DNA of 64,000 nt from Vibrio sp. 14G-20 (GTDB lineage: Bacteria > Pseudomonadota > Gammaproteobacteria > Enterobacterales > Vibrionaceae), in the NCBI RefSeq assembly GCF_026241515.1, contig NZ_JAPHPW010000014.1, positions 62,001 to 126,000 of the forward strand, read 5' to 3'. Positions 20,047 to 29,684 of this stretch are shown here, piece after piece (the stretch's first letter is position 1; each line of letters begins with the position of its first letter). The notes under the pieces were generated by a model that saw only the letters and a list, made by a program, of their open reading frames with translations, made no database searches and was not told the origin of the DNA. The position numbers and the translations under genes were made by a program.

Positions 20047-20078
20047 TAAAAAGTCGACCAAAAGGTCGACTTTTTGTT
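20047..20078 (+). terminator. Terminator after dsbB
   Basis: AAAAAGTCGACC and GGTCGACTTTTT form a symmetrical stem with T residues after it; it may also stop the converging gene. Confidence 0.85.
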
Positions 20079-20144
20079 ACTTAAACTTTTCTCACTTAAG
20101 AAAGTTTGTTACTCACTCAACCAAAGTTCATCAATAAACCGTGA

Positions 20145-20765
20145 TTAGCTGTTTTTACCACAGCATTGCTTGAACTTTTTACCACTTTCACATGGGCAAA
20201 CATCATTGCGGCCGATATCTTTAAATGGATTCACGCTTTGGGACTTATTGCCCAACATAGCCTCATCCGCTGCCATTGCCACTTCTGAGATCATAAGATC
20301 GACTTGACCGATTAAATCGGCAAGCGATGGTGGATTGGTAAGTCCTGCAGCGATCATTTGTTGTTGAGTTTGCTCTTCATCAATCGCAAGCATCAAGGTT
20401 GTTAGGAGCGCTTGCAACATGCGTAGAGTGCCATCCGCGACGGTTACGCTCTGCCATTGCTCTTCAACTGTTGGCCAAACCATCATGAAGCCTTCAGAAA
20501 AATCGGCGAACTGCTCGTTAAAGTCACCTTCAACCAGTACGTCTCTCAGTAGATATTCATTACGCTGAATCAGGTTGTGTTGGCGGTTAATCTGTTCTGT
20601 CACCGTTGTTACCAGCTCTTTACCCGCTTCAGGCGCAACGATAGCTAGCCACTCTTCTGGATCAAGTGGCTTGGTCGCCAAATTAGAGGCAAGGATTGCA
20701 CCTTCCATAAACTGCGGAGTAATGTCAGTGATTGATTCTGGTAGGCTTAATAATTGATATGTCAT
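20145..20765 (-). CDS. YecA/UPF0149 family protein with C-terminal SEC-C motif
   Basis: A 206-residue cytosolic protein. Residues about 1-170 match the all-helical YecA/YgfB (UPF0149) layout, with [10 protein letters not shown] near 19-28 and the FSEGFMMVW signature near 88-96. The C terminus is a SEC-C zinc motif, [21 protein letters not shown], with the CxC...CC ligands also found at the end of SecA. Such proteins may interact with ribosomes or the secretion machinery; no specific role can be read. It stands alone, divergent from dusC. Confidence 0.85.
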   Translation of the reverse strand: MTYQLLSLPESITDITPQFMEGAILASNLATKPLDPEEWLAIVAPEAGKELVTTVTEQINRQHNLIQRNEYLLRDVLVEGDFNEQFADFSEGFMMVWPTVEEQWQSVTVADGTLRMLQALLTTLMLAIDEEQTQQQMIAAGLTNPPSLADLIGQVDLMISEVAMAADEAMLGNKSQSVNPFKDIGRNDVCPCESGKKFKQCCGKNS

Positions 20766-20942
20766 GAAAGCTCTAGATATTGGGCATTTTAGATATTATA
20801 ACGCCATCCTCCCCAAGATGTCGCTATTAAGAGACGAAACCATCATTAAGACAGACACACCACACTCATAGTGACAATCCTGTAAGCAAACCGTACAATC
20901 ACGCCTCGAATTTTTCGGTTCACTCAGTTTTGGTAAAGCAGC

Positions 20943-21899
20943 ATGCGCGTAATACTCGGCCCTATGGAGGGCGTTCTAGACCACCTAATGCGTGAAATTC
21001 TCACAGAGATTAATGATTACGATCTCTGTGTGACAGAGTTTGTGCGCGTCGTGGATCAACTTCTTCCTCCGCATGTTTTCCACCGTATTTGCCCAGAGCT
21101 ACATCAAGGCTCTCAGACCATGGCTGGTGTGCCAATCCACCTCCAGCTTCTAGGACAACACCCAAATTGGATGGCCGAGAATGCTTTTCAAGCTGCTAGC
21201 TTAGGTGCTAAAGGTATTGACCTTAATTTTGGTTGCCCAGCAAAAGCGGTAAACAAAAGTAATGGTGGGGCTTCACTGCTAAAAGAACCAGAGCTCATCT
21301 ATCAAGTGGTGAACGCCTGTCGAGAAGCAGTACCTGCACACATTCCTGTATCCGCAAAGATTCGATTAGGTTGGGAGCATCCGGAAGAGTGCTTTGAAAT
21401 CGTCGATGCCATCGAACAAGCCAAAGCTGACGAACTCACCGTGCATGCAAGAACCAAAGTTGGCGGCTATAAAGCCAGCGAAATCAAATGGGATTTCATC
21501 AATCAAATAAGAGAAAAAACGTCTCTGCCGTTGATTGCTAATGGGGAAATCTGGAACTATCAAGATGGTCAAGATTGCATAGAAGCAACAGGCGTCGATT
21601 CATTGATGGTCTGCCGTGGTGCTTTCAACATTCCAAACCTTGGTAACGTCGTTAAGCACAACCACCAGAAAATGCCGTGGGATAAAGTCATTGAACTTTT
21701 GCTGCGCTATTCAGAGTTTCAAATTAAAGGGGACAAAGGCATGTACTACCCCAATAGAGTGAAGCAGTGGTTTGTTTATCTAAGTAAAGGCTACCCTGAA
21801 GCAAACGAACTGTTTAAAGAAATTCGTACTTTCAAAAAGGCGCCGCCGATTGTAGAGCGCCTTCAGCGTTATCAAGAAGAACGCCGTCAACCTGTTTAA
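20943..21899 (+). CDS. dusC: tRNA-dihydrouridine(16) synthase DusC
   Basis: A 318-residue flavoprotein that reduces U16 in the D-loop of tRNA to dihydrouridine with NADPH. The TIM-barrel FMN domain starts MRVILGPMEGVLDHLMREIL. The catalytic-cysteine motif LNFGCPAKAVNKSNGGASLL spans about 94-113 (catalytic Cys98). SLMVCRGAFNIPNL near 220-233 contacts FMN phosphate. A helical tRNA-binding domain follows. The opening GPMEGVLD is typical of DusC rather than DusA or DusB. Confidence 0.93.
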   Translation: MRVILGPMEGVLDHLMREILTEINDYDLCVTEFVRVVDQLLPPHVFHRICPELHQGSQTMAGVPIHLQLLGQHPNWMAENAFQAASLGAKGIDLNFGCPAKAVNKSNGGASLLKEPELIYQVVNACREAVPAHIPVSAKIRLGWEHPEECFEIVDAIEQAKADELTVHARTKVGGYKASEIKWDFINQIREKTSLPLIANGEIWNYQDGQDCIEATGVDSLMVCRGAFNIPNLGNVVKHNHQKMPWDKVIELLLRYSEFQIKGDKGMYYPNRVKQWFVYLSKGYPEANELFKEIRTFKKAPPIVERLQRYQEERRQPV

Positions 21900-21919
21900 G
21901 ATTAAAATACTCAACGCTT

Positions 21920-21967
21920 CGAACGTGTTTACTGGTGCAAATAAGCTTTGCTAGGCAGACACGTTCG
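21920..21967. repeat. Nested palindrome between dusC and the cyclase gene
   Basis: CGAACGTGT and ACACGTTCG pair perfectly at the ends; inside, CTG/CAG and GCAAA/TTTGC also pair. The RNA would fold almost end to end. There is no T-run, so it is not a standard terminator, though it lies where one would be expected. Confidence 0.7.
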
Positions 21968-22020
21968 CTTTCCCCTCTTTCCTTTTCCTTTTGATACAAA
22001 GCATCGATTCAATAACGTAG

Positions 22021-23487
22021 CTAAAATTCAAGACGGTCTTTACCCGTTGTCTTAGCCACGTACAGCTTTTCATCGGCGTACTTAAATATCTCATCGAAGT
22101 TAAGTTTACTTTGCTCAGTTTCAACAATGCAGACACCGCCAGATACTGTAAATCCATTTGGAATAATGTCGGCTGAAGTCGAACAAATCGCATTCTTCAC
22201 TCGCTCTAATGTTCTCATCAAAGTTTCACGATCTTCGCCTTTCATGTAAACGACAAACTCTTCACCGCCAAACCGTGCTGCTACGTCACTGCTTCGTACA
22301 CTGTTACTGATCTGACGCGACATATAACGAATCACATCATCACCCTTATCGTGGCCATAAGTGTCGTTAATTGACTTAAAATCATCGATATCAAAGACAG
22401 TTAAGGCAAACAGTTGATCGTGTTCTACACTGCGCCAGAACGCTTCTAAGCCACGACGATTCAATAACCCTGTCATAGGGTCTTTGGCTGCGAGATCTTT
22501 AAAGTAGCCACGTTCAATATTGGAATTGACGTAGAAAAAGATAGTTACTGAGAACAGATACACAATGATGGCAACAATAAGGCTGCCTTTCTCGTAGACG
22601 AAAAAATGCTCGACCTCTTTGGCAATATCCAATTCGTAATACATGGCATGATGGGATGCGACACCTTCGAGGTTAATCTCATGGTAAAAAGCCGCACTAT
22701 CAATCGGCGCAGAACGAGTGGTATCGATAATATCTATCCGGCCAGCCAGATGCTCATTAGAGTTCTCAAGCAACCTACCAGCATTAATATCCACCGACAG
22801 CATCCCTTGGTGAACGCCTTTATGAAATACAGGGATGGTCATACTGATCATACGGTCAAGGGAATCAAAACGATAACCAGGGCCGGAGAGCGTAAGTTTG
22901 TCAGGATTGTTGGCGGTTTTCTGCCAATATGGACGACTCTTGATAGTCGAGAGCAACTCTTTACTCAATCCTTTAGCAAAATCTTCCGGCGAAGAAATCA
23001 CATAGCCACTCGTATCAATAAAGTGTACGCCGTCGTGGTATTCATCAAGCTGAGATAAAAATGAAAGAATAGGAGCTAGAGCTATCTTTTCTGAGGCGCT
23101 CTTGTAGCTGTCACTGGTTTCGGAACACAAGGATTCTTGGCCGACCAGCATATAGTCGATATCGACAGAAGGAATGTCTGAAGTTTTACCATCCGCGAGG
23201 AGTAGCGCATCAATAGGCCAGATTTGGCAAAGCCCATCCACAACTTGTTTGTTGTGATCGAGAAAGAGAGGGTTTCCTGATTTGTAGTAGTTAGAGAAGC
23301 TGTAGTCTAAGGCTGTCACCACTTTTGTGGTTCGTTTGAACACCTCTTCAATACGTTGGAACTCGCTGCTGATGTCTTTCTTCACCAAATCAAAATGATT
23401 CTTTCCTGTTAGGCCAAGCAATATTGCGGCGATCACAGCTGGAAACCCAAAGATAAAGGTAAGGCTAAAATGCCTGTTTACTTTCAT
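22021..23487 (-). CDS. Membrane diguanylate cyclase with periplasmic Cache-type sensor
   Basis: A 488-residue signalling protein. A membrane span at about 8-27 and another near 300-320 enclose a periplasmic sensor of about 270 residues; its FIDTSGYVISSPEDF and RPYWQKTANNPDKLTLSGPGY segments are typical of double-Cache domains. The cytoplasmic GGDEF domain (about 330-488) has the active-site loop GGEEF at 407-411 and, five residues before it, an RSSD inhibitory site. It should therefore make cyclic di-GMP with product inhibition. The sensed ligand is not evident. Confidence 0.93.
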   Translation of the reverse strand: MKVNRHFSLTFIFGFPAVIAAILLGLTGKNHFDLVKKDISSEFQRIEEVFKRTTKVVTALDYSFSNYYKSGNPLFLDHNKQVVDGLCQIWPIDALLLADGKTSDIPSVDIDYMLVGQESLCSETSDSYKSASEKIALAPILSFLSQLDEYHDGVHFIDTSGYVISSPEDFAKGLSKELLSTIKSRPYWQKTANNPDKLTLSGPGYRFDSLDRMISMTIPVFHKGVHQGMLSVDINAGRLLENSNEHLAGRIDIIDTTRSAPIDSAAFYHEINLEGVASHHAMYYELDIAKEVEHFFVYEKGSLIVAIIVYLFSVTIFFYVNSNIERGYFKDLAAKDPMTGLLNRRGLEAFWRSVEHDQLFALTVFDIDDFKSINDTYGHDKGDDVIRYMSRQISNSVRSSDVAARFGGEEFVVYMKGEDRETLMRTLERVKNAICSTSADIIPNGFTVSGGVCIVETEQSKLNFDEIFKYADEKLYVAKTTGKDRLEF

Positions 23488-23678
23488 ATAGTGTGCTCTT
23501 AGCGTTCAGCTATTTTCATTTACCCCATTAATATTATTGCATTAATTGTCATTTTCCTCGAGGTAAAAGAGTGTAAATTGATATGAATCGGACCTAATCC
23601 TTGAACAGCGAATTCCTTTTGAAAAACTAACCTCGCATTAAGTAAGGTTAGAAGATACAGTTTAAGTCATTATAAAAT

Positions 23679-23957
23679 TCAACGATTTACTACATCAAAA
23701 ATCTTCGCTTGTATCGCTGGAACGGTAATATCAACTGTACCATTAGCAATTGGTATGCCCTTTATTTCACTTGATAGCTCTACCAACTCTTCTAGCTCAT
23801 GTCCAAGCATCCACACAGGCAAAGACAACGCCTTTTCACCTTGGGATAGGTTAAGCACGACCAGTGTTTTTTCGCCGTTCAGACTTCGGGCAAACACTAA
23901 CGTCTTAGCATCACAATACATATCGAGATAGGCACCACTTTGTTTTCAGTAAGGCTG
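23679..23957 (-). pseudogene. Remnant of a GH13 alpha-amylase-family gene (C-terminal end)
   Basis: About 80-90 codons read like the C-terminal beta-domain of alpha-amylase or maltodextrin-glucosidase enzymes: LVFARSLNGEKTLVVLNLSQGEKALSLP in the middle and a TVDITVPAIQAKIFDV end. Upstream in frame is a stop codon near 23950, and no catalytic barrel precedes it; the neighbouring bases belong to nothing recognisable. I read it as the 3' relic of a deleted gene. Translation of the piece from an internal ATG at 23921 is possible, but no ribosome-binding site is evident. Confidence 0.6.
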
Positions 23958-24024
23958 ATTTCTCTCAAAATGCTCAAACGAGCCACCCATTTAAGAAAGG
24001 GGTATAAAATTTGGGATTGCGCCA

Positions 24025-24990
24025 TCAGCGGCTAATGACCGCCCGATCAATCACAGACTGAGGCACTGTCACTCCCAACTCACGAGCAGCGTCTAGATTC
24101 ACCACCAGTTTTGAACTTTGTGCTGTTTTAACGCTCAATTTTCCAGGCTTTTGTCCATTGAGAATAGCCGCTACATAATCCGCAGTTTGTACCCCAACGT
24201 CATAATAATCTAAACCCAAACCTGCAATAGCGCCTTTTCCTACATAAGATGTAGCGCCTGCGACGACTGGCGTATCAGCTTGGTTAGCCGCGTTGATAAG
24301 ACCTTCCATGCCGCTTGCAACAGTATTGTCCGTTAAGGCGTAGATAACATCCGATTTCTTTGCCACTGATTCTGCTTTTGATTCCACATCATCAATGGTG
24401 AGTGCTCTTTCTGTGTAAAGAGTAAAACCAAAGTCTCGCGTCGCTTTCTTTAACAGTCCAACCAAGGCAACTGCATTTGCCTCTGCTGGGTTGTAAACAA
24501 CACCGATTGAATTAGCTTCAGGGAGCAGTTCTTTGATTAATGACACATGCTGAGTGATCGGAGATAGGTCAGAAAGACCCGTGACATTTCGGCCCGGCTT
24601 TTCTAGCTGTTTGACCAGCCTAGCGCCGATAGGATCAGTTACCGCGGTAAACACGATCGGTATCGAACGGGTTGCCGAAACCAAAGCTTGAGAAGTTGGT
24701 GTCGCGATACCAACAAGTACATGTGGATTTTCACTGACGAGCTCTCTAGCAATCTTGGCTGCCTGAGCCGGGTTACCATTCGCCATTTCATAGGAAAATT
24801 CTAAGTTCTTACCGGGTTCATAACCCTTGGCTCTCAATCCTTCAAGAAGCCCTAGACGTGTCGCATTCAGATCTGGATGGTCAACAACTTGTGAAACCGA
24901 CACTTTGGCAACGTTTGCCATTACATCGCCAGTCCATAGCAACATCAAGCAACTTAAAACCGCTGCCAATACCTTTCTTACAGAACTCAT
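24025..24990 (-). CDS. ABC transporter substrate-binding protein (ABC_sub_bind, TrpX-like)
   Basis: A 321-residue periplasmic protein with a signal peptide (MSSVRKVLAAVLSCLMLLWTGDVMA). The rest is the two-lobed fold of the ABC_sub_bind family: VDHPDLNATRLGLLEGLRAKGYEPG early, then VGIATPTSQALVSATRSIPIVFTAVTDP and GVVYNPAEANAV. Relatives bind aromatic amino acids or similar small molecules. Permease and ATPase genes, normally adjacent, are missing, so it is an orphan or works with a distant transporter. The start at 24990 has AGGGAG 6 bases upstream; a longer in-frame start at 25008 is less likely. Confidence 0.85.
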   Translation of the reverse strand: MSSVRKVLAAVLSCLMLLWTGDVMANVAKVSVSQVVDHPDLNATRLGLLEGLRAKGYEPGKNLEFSYEMANGNPAQAAKIARELVSENPHVLVGIATPTSQALVSATRSIPIVFTAVTDPIGARLVKQLEKPGRNVTGLSDLSPITQHVSLIKELLPEANSIGVVYNPAEANAVALVGLLKKATRDFGFTLYTERALTIDDVESKAESVAKKSDVIYALTDNTVASGMEGLINAANQADTPVVAGATSYVGKGAIAGLGLDYYDVGVQTADYVAAILNGQKPGKLSVKTAQSSKLVVNLDAARELGVTVPQSVIDRAVISR

Positions 24991-25230
24991 TATCGCTCCC
25001 TGAATCAAGCTCTACCCGTCATTACTCGCTCAAAGAGAACAACATCAAAATCACTATTGACATTATTACCAGTAACCATTGATAACTTGAAGTGATATTT
25101 AACAAAAATACAACAAGGCTCGAGTTATGTGAGAAAGGTTATATTGACTTCGGAGGAAGGTAAGAAACCAAGTGAATAAGGACAGGTAAGCTAAACGAAA
25201 AGTAAGCGAGGTAACAAAGAGAGGAGCAAA

Positions 25231-25270
25231 TCTGAGAACGAGCTATCGATAATGTATGGCTGTTCTCAGA
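25231..25270. repeat. Hairpin downstream of yfbV
   Basis: TCTGAGAAC and GTTCTCAGA are perfect 9-base arms, extended by AGC/GCT. It lies about 26 bases beyond the yfbV stop; there is no T-run, so it could protect the 3' end of the message rather than terminate it. Confidence 0.5.
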
Positions 25271-25295
25271 CTAGAGGGAGAGATAAGACGACCTT

Positions 25296-25748
25296 TTAGA
25301 ACCAACGTTCCATTGAAGATTTGTCTAGTTGACGAAATGCGCGATTCAAAATGATCGCCAACTCTTTGTAACGAGGGCGTGGTTTCATTGGTTCCAATGC
25401 AAAACCTGTTTCGCTGATCTTCTCGTGCAACTCTCGATACCAAGAAACCAATGCTGGCGGTAATTGAGTGTTCGAACGGTTACCTAACCACCACATGCCT
25501 TGAAGCGGTAAGCTGATCGCAAACAACGCCATAACCACAGCTTGCGGCATCGCATGATAATTGTTGAAGACCATTTGTGTAAGAATACTAATAGCAGCTA
25601 TCGCTGGCATCACTTTCACACCAAAACGCGTGGCTTTAATGATGCGCTGTTCAGGGAAGATAGCGTTTAACTCTTTTCGAACAGGCCAGAGATCCATGTA
25701 CTTTTGGCCATCTTTTAAACTGCTCGCTAAACCAACTCTATTACTCAT
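25296..25748 (-). CDS. yfbV: UPF0208 membrane protein YfbV
   Basis: A 150-residue protein with two membrane spans (about 42-62 and 67-87) and short cytoplasmic ends. The opening [24 protein letters not shown] and the [11 protein letters not shown] segment are family hallmarks. In E. coli YfbV helps insulate the Ter macrodomain. It is divergent from ackA, the same arrangement as in E. coli. Confidence 0.93.
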   Translation of the reverse strand: MSNRVGLASSLKDGQKYMDLWPVRKELNAIFPEQRIIKATRFGVKVMPAIAAISILTQMVFNNYHAMPQAVVMALFAISLPLQGMWWLGNRSNTQLPPALVSWYRELHEKISETGFALEPMKPRPRYKELAIILNRAFRQLDKSSMERWF

Positions 25749-26092
25749 GTGAGTCTCCCATTAAAAAAAAGTTGAAATCATCAACTAAAAACACAAAAAT
25801 TTGACGAAAAATAATATTCTTTCAAATTTTTTTGTTATATTTGCACAATATCGCTATTATTTGCAGACCTCAATCTCATTGTTGCCCTTATTTACAATTT
25901 AAGCAACTTTGGGACGACTTCTGCAAGGAATGCAAAAGCCTCTTTTTCTGAAAAAGTGCGCTTTCACTTTAATACGGAAATTAACGTTTTTTTGACCAAG
26001 GTTAGTACGCAAGCCTATGTGCTTCGACTATTCTTGAGATTAATTTTCATCCTTAACTGATTTCGATCAGAAAAATAAACAGGTAGTCATTA
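25749..26092. promoter_or_regulatory. Divergent promoter region of yfbV and ackA
   Basis: A gap of 344 bases, AT-rich at the yfbV side. It should carry the ackA promoter; I could not pick out a convincing FNR or ArcA site by eye. Confidence 0.4.
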
Positions 26093-27289
26093 ATGTCTAA
26101 GCTAGTTTTAGTTTTAAACTGTGGTAGTTCTTCTCTTAAATTTGCTGTTGTTGATGCAGAAACAGGTGCTGAGCACCTAACTGGTCTTGCTGAATGTCTT
26201 GGTCTTCCAGAAGCTCGTATGAAATGGAAACTTGACGGCAAGCACGAAGCACAACTAGGTGCGGGCGCAGCTCACGTAGAAGCACTATCTTTCATGGTAG
26301 AAACTATTCTTGCTTCTAAGCCTGAGCTTAAAGCTAACCTTGGCGCTATCGGTCACCGTATCGTTCACGGTGGCGAGCAGTTCACTTCTTCTGCACTTAT
26401 CACTGATGAAGTTCTTAAGGGTATTCAAGACGCTGCAACTTTTGCACCTCTTCACAACCCAGCTCACCTTATCGGTATCGAAGCGGCTCAACAGAACTTC
26501 CCTGGCCTACAAAACGTTGCTGTATTTGACACTGCGTTCCACCAAACAATGCCTTCTGAGTCTTACCTATACGCTCTGCCGTACAACCTGTACAAAGAGC
26601 ACGGCATCCGTCGTTACGGCATGCACGGTACTTCTCACCTGTTCATTACTCGTGAAGTAGCTGGTCTACTAAACAAGCCAGTTGAAGAAGTTAACATCAT
26701 CAACTGTCACCTAGGCAACGGCGCATCGGTATGTGCAATCAAGAACGGTCAATCTGTAGATACTTCTATGGGTCTTACTCCTCTTGAAGGTCTAGTAATG
26801 GGTACTCGTTGTGGTGACCTTGATCCTGCGATCATCTTCCACCTGCACGACGCTCTTGGTTACTCTGTTGAAGAAATCAACAACATGCTAACTAAAGAGT
26901 CTGGCCTAGCTGGTCTAACTGAAGTGACTTCTGACTGTCGTTTCGTTGAAGACAACTACGGTGAGAAAGAAGAAGCAACTCGTGCAATGGACGTGTTCTG
27001 TCACCGTCTAGCTAAGTACGTTGCTGGTTACACTGCAACTCTAGAAGGTCGCCTAGACGCAATCACTTTCACTGGCGGCATCGGCGAGAACTCTGGCCCA
27101 ATCCGTGAAATGGTTCTTAACCGCCTAGGCATCTTCGGCATCGAAGTTGACAGCGAAGCTAACCTTAAAGCACGTTTCGGCGGCGAAGGTACTATCACTA
27201 CAGCTAACAGCCGTATCCCTGCAATGGTTATCTCTACTAATGAAGAGCTAGTAATTGCTGAAGACACTGCGAAACTAGCAGGTCTTTAA
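26093..27289 (+). CDS. ackA: Acetate kinase
   Basis: A 398-residue cytosolic enzyme that interconverts acetyl phosphate plus ADP with acetate plus ATP, the second half of the Pta-AckA overflow pathway. The N-terminal [14 protein letters not shown] (residues 4-17) and HRIVHGGE (about 89-96) are signatures. The catalytic loop [11 protein letters not shown] lies near 144-154 and the [11 protein letters not shown] segment near 241-251. Acetyl phosphate made by this pathway can phosphorylate response regulators. Pta follows after two hairpins. Confidence 0.98.
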   Translation: MSKLVLVLNCGSSSLKFAVVDAETGAEHLTGLAECLGLPEARMKWKLDGKHEAQLGAGAAHVEALSFMVETILASKPELKANLGAIGHRIVHGGEQFTSSALITDEVLKGIQDAATFAPLHNPAHLIGIEAAQQNFPGLQNVAVFDTAFHQTMPSESYLYALPYNLYKEHGIRRYGMHGTSHLFITREVAGLLNKPVEEVNIINCHLGNGASVCAIKNGQSVDTSMGLTPLEGLVMGTRCGDLDPAIIFHLHDALGYSVEEINNMLTKESGLAGLTEVTSDCRFVEDNYGEKEEATRAMDVFCHRLAKYVAGYTATLEGRLDAITFTGGIGENSGPIREMVLNRLGIFGIEVDSEANLKARFGGEGTITTANSRIPAMVISTNEELVIAEDTAKLAGL

Positions 27290-27298
27290 TTGATTTTC

Positions 27299-27333
27299 CT
27301 GACTAGCTTCACTCGAAGCTAGTCAGTTTTTCA
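27299..27333 (+). terminator. First terminator between ackA and pta
   Basis: CTGACTAGCTTC and GAAGCTAGTCAG form a 12-pair stem followed by a T5 run, 10 bases after the ackA stop. Confidence 0.85.
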
Positions 27334-27346
27334 TATCAAGAAAATG

Positions 27347-27410
27347 GGGCTCAACTTCTATTCCTACCCCAATTTAAATATCGGTGGGAATAGCAGTTGA
27401 GCTTTTTTTA
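27347..27410 (+). terminator. Second terminator between ackA and pta
   Basis: GCTCAACTTCTATTCCTACC pairs with GGTGGGAATAGCAGTTGAGC (few mismatches) and is followed by a T7 run. It ends about 27 bases before pta. Confidence 0.8.
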
Positions 27411-27436
27411 TTTCCAATAGTTAAAGGTGTCCGTCA

Positions 27437-29602
27437 ATGTCCCGTACTATTATGCTTATCCCTACAAGCGCTGGTGTTGGTCTTACTAGTGTTAGCATGG
27501 GTGTTCTTCGCGCTATGGAGCGTAAGGGCGTAAGTGTTTCTTTCTACAAGCCAATCGCTCAACCTCGTAGCGGTGGTAACCAACCAGATTTAACGTCTAC
27601 TATCATCAGCGCAAACAGCGACATTAAGATTGGTGAGCCAATCGCAATGACTAAAGCTGAAGCTTTGATCGGTAGCGAAAAAATGGACGAGCTTCTAGAG
27701 TCTGTTGTTGAGCAATACAACAAGATCAACAAAGACGCAGAAGTAACGCTAATCGAAGGTCTAGTACCTACTCGTAAGCACCCATTTGCTAACCAAGTGA
27801 ACGCGGAAATCGCTAAAACACTAGGTGCAGAGATCGTATTCGTTGCGACTCCGGGTACATACAACCCTATTCAGCTTAAAGAGCACATCGAAGTAGCATG
27901 TTCTAACTTCGGCGGCACTAAAAACAAGAACATCTCAGGCGTTATTATTAACAAACTGAATGCACCTGTTGATGAAGCTGGCCGTACTCGCCCTGACCTT
28001 TCTGAAATCTTCGATGATGCAGATAGCGCTCAACAAGCGAACCTTGAAGTAATGCAAATCTTCAACTCTAGTCCTATCCGTGTTCTTGGCTGTGTGCCAT
28101 GGAGCATCGACCTAATCGCAACTCGTGCGGTTGATATGGCTAAGCACCTTAACGCTGAAATCGTTAACGAAGGTGAGATCTCAACTCGTCGTATTAAGAG
28201 CATCACTTTCTGTGCACGTTCTCTACCGCACATGATTGAGCACTTCAAACCAGGTTCACTGCTAGTAACTTCTGCAGACCGTCCTGACGTTATCGTTGCT
28301 GCGGCTCTTGCTGCGAAAAACGGTGTTGAGATTGGCGCAATCCTGCTTACTGGCGGTTACGACATTCCAGAAAGCATTGCTAACCTTTGTGCACCAGCAT
28401 TCGCTTCAGGTCTACCGATCTTCAAGGCTCAAGGTAACACTTGGCAGACGTCTCTAAACCTACAGAGCTTCAACCTAGAAGTTCCTGCAGACGATAAAGA
28501 GCGTATCGAGTTCGTTAACGATCACGTTGCAAGCCACATTGATGGCCCTTGGATTGATTCTCTATCTGAAGGTACTCAAGGCATCCGTCGTCTAAGTCCA
28601 CCAGCATTCCGTTACCAGCTAACTGAATTTGCTCGTAAAGCGGCTAAGCGCATCGTTCTTCCTGAAGGTGATGAGCCACGTACAGTTAAAGCTGCGGCTA
28701 TCTGTGCTGAGCGCGGTATCGCAACGTGTGTACTTCTAGGTAACCCTGAAGAAATCCGTCGCGTTGCTGCACAGCAAGGTGTTGAGCTTGGCGCTGGCGT
28801 TGAGATCATCGATTCTGCATCAGTTCGCGAAAACTACGTAGCTCGTCTAGTAGAACTTCGTGGCGCTAAAGGTATGACTGAAGTTGTTGCTCGTGAGAAG
28901 CTAGAAGATTCAGTATTCCTAGGTACTATGATGCTTGAAGCTGGCGAAGTTGACGGCCTAGTATCTGGTGCTGTTCACACAACGGCGAACACAATCGTTC
29001 CTCCGTTCCAGATCATCAAGACTGCTCCTGATGCTTCTATCGTATCTTCAATCTTCTTCATGCTTCTGCCTGATCAAGTTCTTGTATACGGTGACTGTGC
29101 GATCAACCCAGATCCAACAGCTGAACAGCTTGCTGAAATCGCTATCCAATCTGCAGATTCTGCTGCGGCATTCGGTATCGACCCACGCGTTGCTATGATC
29201 TCTTACTCTACTGGTGAATCTGGTAAGGGTGCAGACGTAGATAAAGTACGTGAAGCAACGAAACTTGCTCAAGAGAAACGTCCTGATCTAGTGATCGACG
29301 GTCCTCTACAGTACGATGCTGCAATCATGGAAAATGTGGCCGCTTCTAAAGCGCCTAACTCTCCAGTTGCAGGTAAAGCGACAGTATTCGTATTCCCAGA
29401 CTTAAACACGGGTAACACGACTTACAAAGCTGTACAGCGTTCAGCAGATCTAGTATCTATCGGTCCAATGCTTCAAGGTATGCGCAAGCCAGTAAATGAC
29501 TTGTCTCGTGGCGCTCTTGTGGACGACATCGTTTACACAGTAGCTCTAACGGCTATCCAAGCAGACCAAGCTGCACAAGCTGAAGAAAAAGTAATTAACT
29601 AA
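27437..29602 (+). CDS. pta: Phosphate acetyltransferase
   Basis: A 721-residue enzyme that converts acetyl-CoA and phosphate into acetyl phosphate and CoA. This is the long Pta type: an N-terminal P-loop-like domain (about 1-210, opening with [19 protein letters not shown]), a DRTGG domain (about 215-335), and the C-terminal catalytic domain (about 390-715). The catalytic domain holds [17 protein letters not shown] and the [16 protein letters not shown] loop. The N-terminal parts mediate allosteric control in E. coli. It pairs with ackA upstream. Confidence 0.98.
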   Translation: MSRTIMLIPTSAGVGLTSVSMGVLRAMERKGVSVSFYKPIAQPRSGGNQPDLTSTIISANSDIKIGEPIAMTKAEALIGSEKMDELLESVVEQYNKINKDAEVTLIEGLVPTRKHPFANQVNAEIAKTLGAEIVFVATPGTYNPIQLKEHIEVACSNFGGTKNKNISGVIINKLNAPVDEAGRTRPDLSEIFDDADSAQQANLEVMQIFNSSPIRVLGCVPWSIDLIATRAVDMAKHLNAEIVNEGEISTRRIKSITFCARSLPHMIEHFKPGSLLVTSADRPDVIVAAALAAKNGVEIGAILLTGGYDIPESIANLCAPAFASGLPIFKAQGNTWQTSLNLQSFNLEVPADDKERIEFVNDHVASHIDGPWIDSLSEGTQGIRRLSPPAFRYQLTEFARKAAKRIVLPEGDEPRTVKAAAICAERGIATCVLLGNPEEIRRVAAQQGVELGAGVEIIDSASVRENYVARLVELRGAKGMTEVVAREKLEDSVFLGTMMLEAGEVDGLVSGAVHTTANTIVPPFQIIKTAPDASIVSSIFFMLLPDQVLVYGDCAINPDPTAEQLAEIAIQSADSAAAFGIDPRVAMISYSTGESGKGADVDKVREATKLAQEKRPDLVIDGPLQYDAAIMENVAASKAPNSPVAGKATVFVFPDLNTGNTTYKAVQRSADLVSIGPMLQGMRKPVNDLSRGALVDDIVYTVALTAIQADQAAQAEEKVIN

Positions 29603-29620
29603 TTTTTCTTTTGTAGAAAG

Positions 29621-29654
29621 CAAAAACCCTAGATGTTTATCTAGGGTTTTTTTA
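29621..29654 (+). terminator. Terminator after pta
   Basis: AAAAACCCTAGAT and ATCTAGGGTTTTT form a stem with a T7 run. Confidence 0.9.
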
Positions 29655-29684
29655 TGTCTGGAGTAAAGGAGCTACTTGGTAAGC

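Noticed and set aside
21920-21967. The nested palindrome as an integron attC site
   Set aside because: The conserved RYYYAAC/GTTRRRY ends are absent and there are no cassette-like neighbours.
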